The notes beneath the pieces were generated by a model. It was not told the origin of the DNA. It saw only the letters and a program-made list of their open reading frames with translations, and did not search any database. Below are positions 59,652 to 64,000 of a stretch of 64,000 nucleotides of DNA, one piece after another. Each line of letters starts with the position of its first letter. Position 1 is the first letter of the stretch. The position numbers and the translations under genes were made by a program. Source of the DNA: Nonomuraea endophytica (GTDB lineage: Bacteria; Actinomycetota; Actinomycetes; Streptosporangiales; Streptosporangiaceae); assembly GCF_014203235.1 (NCBI RefSeq), contig NZ_JACHIN010000020.1, positions 1-64,000 of the forward strand, given 5' to 3'.

Positions 59652-61130
59652 TCACACCTCCATGAACGGATCCTTCTCGGCTCCAGTTCCTGGCCCGCTT
59701 CCGGTGGGCTTGCCGAACCAGCGGGAGAGGTGCTCGTCCAGGGCCCGCTGATCGTCGCCGATCCAGGCGACGTGGCCGTCGGGGCGGAGCAGGACACACG
59801 GGACATCCAGCCCCGCAGTGGGATCCGCGAGGTGGTCGACCCGATCTGACCAGCCGCCGACGGTCAGGCGTTCGGTGCGGTCCAGCAGCAGGCCACGGCC
59901 GCGATGCAGCCGGCCGTACAGGCTCCCCTGTTTCAGGGTGACGTCGCGCAGGCGGCGGCCGACCAGGTCGGGGCCTGCGCCGAAGTCGTAGCGGATGCCG
60001 ATCGCGGTGATCTTCTCGATCATATGGCGGTTCACCTCGTCGAAGTCCATCAGTTCGGTGAGCAGCCTGCGCACGGCCCGAGGGCCCGGTTCGGCGGACA
60101 GGAGTTCCTTCTGGGCGCGGGTGTTGTCCAGCACGTCCTCGGCGACCGGATGGCGTTCGGCCTGGTAGGTGTCCAGCAGTGGTTCCGGCGCCCAGCCGAG
60201 AATCTGCGCGGCCAGTTTCCAGCCGAGGTTGAACGCGTCCTGAACGCCCAGGTTGAGTCCCTGACCGCCGATGGGCGGATGGATGTGCGCCGCATCCCCG
60301 GCCAGCAGCACCCGGCCGACCCGATAACGTTCGGCCAGCCGGGTGGCATCGCCGAAGCGGGAAAGCCAGCGCGGGGAGTGGACGCCGAAATCGGTTCCGG
60401 CGATGGCACGCAACTGTTGCCGGAAATCGTCGAGGGTGGGCGGTTCCGCGCGGTCGCTGACTCCCGAGGCCGGGACCACCACGCTGTAAACCCCTTCGCC
60501 GAAGGGTCGGAGCCAGAATGGGGTCTCGCTGATGGCGGCCACCGTGGCGGCGATCTCCTCCTGCGGCACGCCCACTTTCATCTCACCCATGAGCGTGTCG
60601 TTCCGTGCGGGCTCGCCGGGAAAGCCGACGCCGAGCAGTTTGCGCACCGTGCTGCGCGCGCCGTCACAGCCGACGAGATAGCGCGTACGCAGCAGTTCCC
60701 CGCCGGCCAGTTCGACGGTCACCCCGTCGTCGTCCTGCTCGAATCGGGCGACGGCACGACCCCGCCGGACCTGCGCGCCCCGTTCGATGGCATGTTCTTC
60801 GAGCAATCGAACGATGACCGGCTGCGGGATGCCCAGCAAATAGGCGTGCGCCGAATCCAGGCCCTCGGGCGCGGGTTTGGGAATGGCGGCGAAGAAACCA
60901 CCGGCCGGACGCTTTCTTCCGTGCGGGAGAACGCGCTCCAGCAGCCCGCGCATCGCCATCAGCTCAAGACTGCGAATGTGCAGACCGACGATGCGCACGA
61001 ACGACGCGGGCTCGGTTTCCTTGTCCAGGACGAGGACCCGCACATCGTGCAGCCGTAGTTCGGCGGCCAGCATTGCACCGGTCGGCCCGCATCCGGCGAT
61101 GATCACGTCGAAGGTGTGAGTGACCTGCAT
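59652..61130 (-). CDS. rox: Rifampicin monooxygenase-like FAD-dependent hydroxylase
   Basis: 492 residues, the length of class-A flavin monooxygenases. FAD motifs: GCGPTG (13-18), DG motif GCDGARS (154-160), GD motif LLAGDAAHIHPP (276-287). The segments GTDFGVHSPRWLSRFGDATR, GPRAVRRLL and HVAWIGDD closely match my recollection of actinobacterial Rox/RIFMO enzymes, which hydroxylate the rifamycin naphthoquinone and open the ansa ring. Before the start is a hairpin that includes the ribosome-binding site, preceded by a 19-codon leader peptide. It is divergent from a DrrAB-like exporter, which suggests a small antibiotic-defence unit. Another aromatic polyketide could be the substrate. Confidence 0.82.
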   Translation of the reverse strand: MQVTHTFDVIIAGCGPTGAMLAAELRLHDVRVLVLDKETEPASFVRIVGLHIRSLELMAMRGLLERVLPHGRKRPAGGFFAAIPKPAPEGLDSAHAYLLGIPQPVIVRLLEEHAIERGAQVRRGRAVARFEQDDDGVTVELAGGELLRTRYLVGCDGARSTVRKLLGVGFPGEPARNDTLMGEMKVGVPQEEIAATVAAISETPFWLRPFGEGVYSVVVPASGVSDRAEPPTLDDFRQQLRAIAGTDFGVHSPRWLSRFGDATRLAERYRVGRVLLAGDAAHIHPPIGGQGLNLGVQDAFNLGWKLAAQILGWAPEPLLDTYQAERHPVAEDVLDNTRAQKELLSAEPGPRAVRRLLTELMDFDEVNRHMIEKITAIGIRYDFGAGPDLVGRRLRDVTLKQGSLYGRLHRGRGLLLDRTERLTVGGWSDRVDHLADPTAGLDVPCVLLRPDGHVAWIGDDQRALDEHLSRWFGKPTGSGPGTGAEKDPFMEV

Positions 61131-61175
61131 AGGTGTTGCCTTTCGGGAGTTGGTAAGGCGCTCCCGGCGACACCT
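61131..61175 (-). promoter_or_regulatory. Hairpin covering the rox ribosome-binding site
   Basis: On the plus strand AGGTGTTGCC (61131-61140) pairs with GGCGACACCT (61166-61175) at 9 of 10 positions. Inside, CGGGAG (61144-61149) pairs with CTCCCG (61161-61166). In the rox mRNA this places the AAAGG ribosome-binding site and the bases up to the AUG in or beside the stem. The leader-peptide stop codon (61174-61176) lies on the outer edge of the 5' arm, so a ribosome finishing the leader would open the stem. Confidence 0.65.
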
Positions 61176-61233
61176 ACGTCAGTCGCCCGGCCGTGACGGC
61201 AAGGGGGAGCACCCACAGCGATACAGCGTTCAT
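61174..61233 (-). CDS. Putative leader peptide of rox (19 aa)
   Basis: Reads MNAVSLWVLPLAVTAGRLT and stops with TAG. GAGGAGGT at 61241-61248, a near-perfect ribosome-binding site, stands 8 bases before the ATG, far stronger than that of rox itself. The ORF ends where the rox hairpin begins, 43 bases before the rox ATG. Length, strong initiation and placement match antibiotic-inducible attenuator peptides such as those of erm genes. No homologous leader is known to me. Confidence 0.55.
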   Translation of the reverse strand: MNAVSLWVLPLAVTAGRLT

Positions 61234-61320
61234 GGGTCTCACCTCCTCGGGCGGCGTCACGGTCAGCAGCAAGCTACAAGCTCGGGCACCACCCCGTCCA
61301 ACCACTTTCCTCCTCCACTT

Positions 61321-61370
61321 GCGTACACGGTACCCAGTAATCTACCGTAACCGCGTACAACGTACCCAAT
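61321..61370. promoter_or_regulatory. Twin GTAC-N3-GTAC operators between rox and the exporter
   Basis: Two similar elements, GCGTACACGGTACCCAGT (from 61321) and GCGTACAACGTACCCAAT (61353-61370), are direct repeats 32 bp apart (three helical turns). Each contains a palindrome GTAC-N3-GTAC (61323-61333, 61355-61365). They lie immediately upstream of the exporter ATG. A TetR- or PadR-type repressor is likely; its gene is not seen in the window. Confidence 0.6.
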
Positions 61371-61379
61371 GGGGGAGTC

Positions 61380-62321
61380 ATGGCAGAACCGATCGTGATC
61401 GCCGAAGGACTGCACAAATCCTTCGGCGACACCCATGCGCTACACGGCCTGGACCTGAGCGTCCCGAAAGGAACCGTCTGCGGTGTGCTCGGCCCCAACG
61501 GGGCAGGAAAAACCACCGCGGTCCGTATCCTGGCCACCTTGTCCGACCCCGACGCCGGGCACGCCCGCATCGCCGGATACGACGTCGTCCGCGACGCCGC
61601 CCAGGTGCGGGCCAGGATCGGGCTCGCGGGCCAGTACGCCGCCGTGGACGAGAAGCTCACCGGCCGCGGAAACCTGCGCATGTTCGCCCGCCTGTCGCAC
61701 CTGTCCAGGCGCGAGGCGCACCGGCGGGCCGACGAACTGCTCGACCGCTTCTCCCTGATGGACGCCGCCGACCGGCAGGTCAGCGGCTACTCGGGCGGCA
61801 TGCGCCGCCGCCTCGACCTGATCACCAGCCTCATCCTCCGCCCCGACGTGCTCTTCCTGGACGAGCCGACCACCGGCCTGGACCCGCGCAGCCGAGGCCA
61901 GATCTGGGACAGCGTCCGCGAACTCGTGGCCGACGGCACCACGGTGCTCCTGACCACCCAATACCTCGACGAAGCCGACCAGCTCGCCGACGACATCGCC
62001 GTCATCGACCACGGACGGGTGATCGCCACCGGCACCCCCGACGAGCTGAAGGCCACGATCGGCGACCGCCTCGACGTCGAACTCGAAGACCCCGCCGCAC
62101 TTCCGGCGGCGGCGACCGTGCTGGAAGCCCTGGCCGGCGCCGAACCCACCACGACCGACGACCGGCTCACCGTCGCCCTGCCCGCCACCGGTCTCCGCCT
62201 CGCCGACATCGTGCGCGAGCTCGACCGGGCCGGAGTCGCGGCGGCCGACGTGCGGCTCCGCCGTCCCACCCTCGACGAGGTGTTCCTGCGCCTCACCGAC
62301 CAGAAGGAGCCCGTCCGATGA
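61380..62321 (+). CDS. ABC exporter ATPase, DrrA type
   Basis: 313 residues. Walker A GPNGAGKT (38-45), Q loop near GLAGQYAAVDEKL, signature YSGGMRRR, Walker B VLFLDEPTTGLD, and the DrrA-type C-terminal domain ending RRPTLDEVFLRLT. It energises the DrrB-like permease to export hydrophobic drugs. GGGGGAG lies just before the ATG. It is divergent from rox; together they would inactivate and expel an antibiotic. Confidence 0.92.
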   Translation: MAEPIVIAEGLHKSFGDTHALHGLDLSVPKGTVCGVLGPNGAGKTTAVRILATLSDPDAGHARIAGYDVVRDAAQVRARIGLAGQYAAVDEKLTGRGNLRMFARLSHLSRREAHRRADELLDRFSLMDAADRQVSGYSGGMRRRLDLITSLILRPDVLFLDEPTTGLDPRSRGQIWDSVRELVADGTTVLLTTQYLDEADQLADDIAVIDHGRVIATGTPDELKATIGDRLDVELEDPAALPAAATVLEALAGAEPTTTDDRLTVALPATGLRLADIVRELDRAGVAAADVRLRRPTLDEVFLRLTDQKEPVR

Positions 62322-63136
62322 CCGCCCTCACCTCGCCCCTGGGCCGCCTGCGGTGGACGTTCACCGACGGGTTCACCCTGATCGGCCGCGAACTGGGACG
62401 GCTGCGAAACGACCCCGGCGAACTCATCGTCGCGCTGATCTTCCCGGCCGTCATGGTCGTGCTGTTCGGCTACGTCTTCGGCAGCGCCATCCAGGTGCCG
62501 GGCGGCGGCGACTACCGCGAGTACCTCATGCCCGGCCTGTTCGCCATGGTGACCTTTTCCGCGCTGATGGGGGTCATGACGCGGATGGCCGGCGACGCCT
62601 CCCGCGGCGTGATGGACCGCTTCCGCTCCATGCCCATGGCCCGCTCGGCGGTGCCGTTCGGGCAGACCGGCGCCGACCTGCTCACCGGCCTGCTGATGCT
62701 GGCCATCATGGTCGCCGCGGGCCTGCTGGTGGGCTGGCGGCCACACCACGGTCTGGTCCCCACTACCCAGGCGTTCCTGCTGATGATCGTCCTGCGGTAC
62801 GCACTCAGCTGGGCAGGCGTCTACGTGGGCCTGGCGGTGAAGAACGACCAGATCGCCAACGCCCTGGTCCCGCTGTTCCTGCCGTTCACCATGCTGTCCA
62901 ACGCGTTCGTCCCCACCGGCGGCATGCCCGGCTGGCTGCGCTTCCTGGCCGACTGGAACCCCGTCAGCGCACTCACCGCCGCCACCAGGCACCTGTTCGG
63001 CAACCCCGGCGCCCCGTCCGCGAACGCGGTCTGGCCACTCGCGCATCCGGTGGCCACCGTCCTGCTCTGGTCGGCCGCCCTACTGGTGATCTTCGTCCCG
63101 CTGTCGCTGCGCGCGTACTCCCGCAAAGGCCGCTAA
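62318..63136 (+). CDS. ABC exporter permease, DrrB type
   Basis: 272 residues with six predicted helices and the ABC-2 pattern: long N-terminal cytoplasmic stretch, PAVMVVLFGYVFGSAI, and the motif NAFVPTGGMPGWLRFLADWNP typical of DrrB-like permeases. ATG overlaps the DrrA stop codon (62318-62321). It forms the membrane part of the exporter. Confidence 0.92.
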   Translation: MTALTSPLGRLRWTFTDGFTLIGRELGRLRNDPGELIVALIFPAVMVVLFGYVFGSAIQVPGGGDYREYLMPGLFAMVTFSALMGVMTRMAGDASRGVMDRFRSMPMARSAVPFGQTGADLLTGLLMLAIMVAAGLLVGWRPHHGLVPTTQAFLLMIVLRYALSWAGVYVGLAVKNDQIANALVPLFLPFTMLSNAFVPTGGMPGWLRFLADWNPVSALTAATRHLFGNPGAPSANAVWPLAHPVATVLLWSAALLVIFVPLSLRAYSRKGR

Positions 63137-63154
63137 AGCTCGAAAGGCATGAAA

Positions 63155-64000
63155 ATGACACACGAAAACGTGCAGGACATCCTGGACCGGGCCGTGGCCG
63201 AGGACGGCATTCCCGGCATCGTCGCCGAAGTTCACGACGCCGACGGGACATGGTTCGGCACCGCGGGAGCGGCCGACCTCGCCACCGGACATCGGCGACA
63301 GCCGGGGGAGCACCTTCACATCGGCAGTTCCGGCAAGGCCTTCACCGCAGCCACCGTGCTGACCCTGGCAGCCGAAGGCAGGCTGAGCCTCGATGACCCG
63401 GTGAACACCTGGCTGCCCGGCGTCCTGGAAACGGGCGGCTACGACGGTGACAGGATCACCATCCGCCAGCTGCTCAACCACACCAGCGGCCTGTTCCTCA
63501 CCGGCCTGGCGCCGGAGTTGCAGACCAGCCTCGTCACCGAGCCCACCCGCGTCTGGACCACCTCCGAACTGCTGAAACTCGCCGTGTCCCAGCCGCCGGT
63601 AGGCGAGCCGGGAGGGCAGTTCGTCTACTCCAACGGCGGCTACTACCTCGCCGGCGCCATCATCGAGAAGGTCACCGGCAACACCTACGCCGCCGAAGTG
63701 GAACGCACGGTCATCCGCCCGCTCAACCTGACCCACACCTACGTACGCCCAGCCGAAGCCACCGGTTACCCCCACCCCCACCCCACGGCCTACGTCACCG
63801 GCGCCCTCAAGGACGGCGTCGACCCGGCGACCCTCACCGCGGAGAACTGGGCGTCAATGATCGACCCTGACAAACCGCCCATCGACGTCACCGCCCTCAA
63901 CACCTCATGGGGCTGGGCGGCCGGCGGCATCGTCTCCACCACCGAAGACCTGACCCGCTTTCTCAGGGCGATCTCGACCGGCGCCCTGCTCCCACCGGCT
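63155..64000 (+). CDS. Class-C beta-lactamase-family serine hydrolase (3' end outside window)
   Basis: 282 codons are visible. Motifs: SSGK at 58-61 (nucleophile Ser58, Lys61), YSN at 158-160, and NHTSGL, typical of serine-type D-Ala-D-Ala carboxypeptidase/esterase family proteins. No signal peptide is seen. ATG at 63155 is preferred over 63149 because AAAGG then lies 7 bases upstream. It starts 18 bases after the DrrB-like gene and is probably in the same operon; a role in drug hydrolysis or cell-wall repair is possible. Confidence 0.85.
   Translation, partial: MTHENVQDILDRAVAEDGIPGIVAEVHDADGTWFGTAGAADLATGHRRQPGEHLHIGSSGKAFTAATVLTLAAEGRLSLDDPVNTWLPGVLETGGYDGDRITIRQLLNHTSGLFLTGLAPELQTSLVTEPTRVWTTSELLKLAVSQPPVGEPGGQFVYSNGGYYLAGAIIEKVTGNTYAAEVERTVIRPLNLTHTYVRPAEATGYPHPHPTAYVTGALKDGVDPATLTAENWASMIDPDKPPIDVTALNTSWGWAAGGIVSTTEDLTRFLRAISTGALLPPA

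Noticed and set aside
61131..61379. Rifamycin-associated element upstream of rox
   Set aside because: Only scattered half-site-like GGCAAGG/CTTGCC pieces are seen; no complete palindrome of the kind I recall for that element.
1..64000. CRISPR arrays, tRNA or rRNA genes, prophage modules
   Set aside because: No regularly spaced repeats, cloverleaf sequences, rRNA segments, integrase or phage structural genes were recognised on reading.

Overview
The window is very GC-rich, codon-biased actinobacterial DNA. Actinobacterial hallmarks include LacI, TetR, ROK, MocR and STAND regulators, Tat-type lipoproteins, SBP-permease operons with no ATPase gene of their own, GTG starts and many 4-base gene overlaps. 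The gene mix (VanRS/VanY-like genes, a rifampicin-monooxygenase-like gene, a DrrAB-like pump) resembles the Streptosporangiaceae, for example Nonomuraea, but this is an inference from reading alone. No rRNA, tRNA or CRISPR array was seen.

Layout. 1-1671: tail of a membrane protein, a terminator and a GT-C-like membrane protein. 1676-21617: a large catabolic block. On the minus strand lies an operon of sugar-binding lipoprotein, two permeases, a serine hydrolase and a GH78 alpha-L-rhamnosidase. On the plus strand lie a LacI regulator, a secreted M28-like protein, a six-hairpin glycosidase, then (after a divergent TetR gene) a Tat-exported alpha/beta hydrolase, a second importer, a cytoplasmic M28-like protein, a type-B carboxylesterase and an acyl-CoA ligase. 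Short GAAACG-type palindromes recur before and inside these genes, so I infer one LacI regulon for an acylated, probably rhamnosylated, compound.

21661-34610: a secreted repeat protein, a NAFR/septum-formation-type membrane protein, a MocR regulator with two tiny divergent genes, a TetR/amidohydrolase pair with twin operators, and a ROK-controlled oxidoreductase-SDR-glycosyltransferase-exporter operon. 34723-41399: a secreted phospholipase-D-like protein, an XRE / ImmA-IrrE / MAB_1171c-like triad, a small secreted protein and a GH1 enzyme with a remodelled glycone site. 41461-42717: an internally deleted IS remnant, a secreted protein and two gene fragments that look like a scar.

42727-51062: a two-component system with a GerMN lipoprotein, divergent from a VanY-type DD-carboxypeptidase and a STAND ATPase. 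Convergent to these is a Ddl-MurF-racemase operon. Together they look like an accessory peptidoglycan-precursor system. 51257-52345: three decayed genes. 52486-57384: an XRE-STAND regulator that appears to start at ATT, then three alpha/beta hydrolases each closed by its own hairpin. 57512-59632: secreted and membrane proteins of unknown role.

59652-63136: a rifampicin-monooxygenase-like gene (rox) divergent from a DrrAB-like ABC exporter. The rox leader holds a 19-codon peptide with a strong ribosome-binding site, and its stop codon lies on the edge of a hairpin that would hide the rox ribosome-binding site. This is the strongest candidate here for an undescribed regulatory device. The window ends inside a class-C beta-lactamase-family gene.
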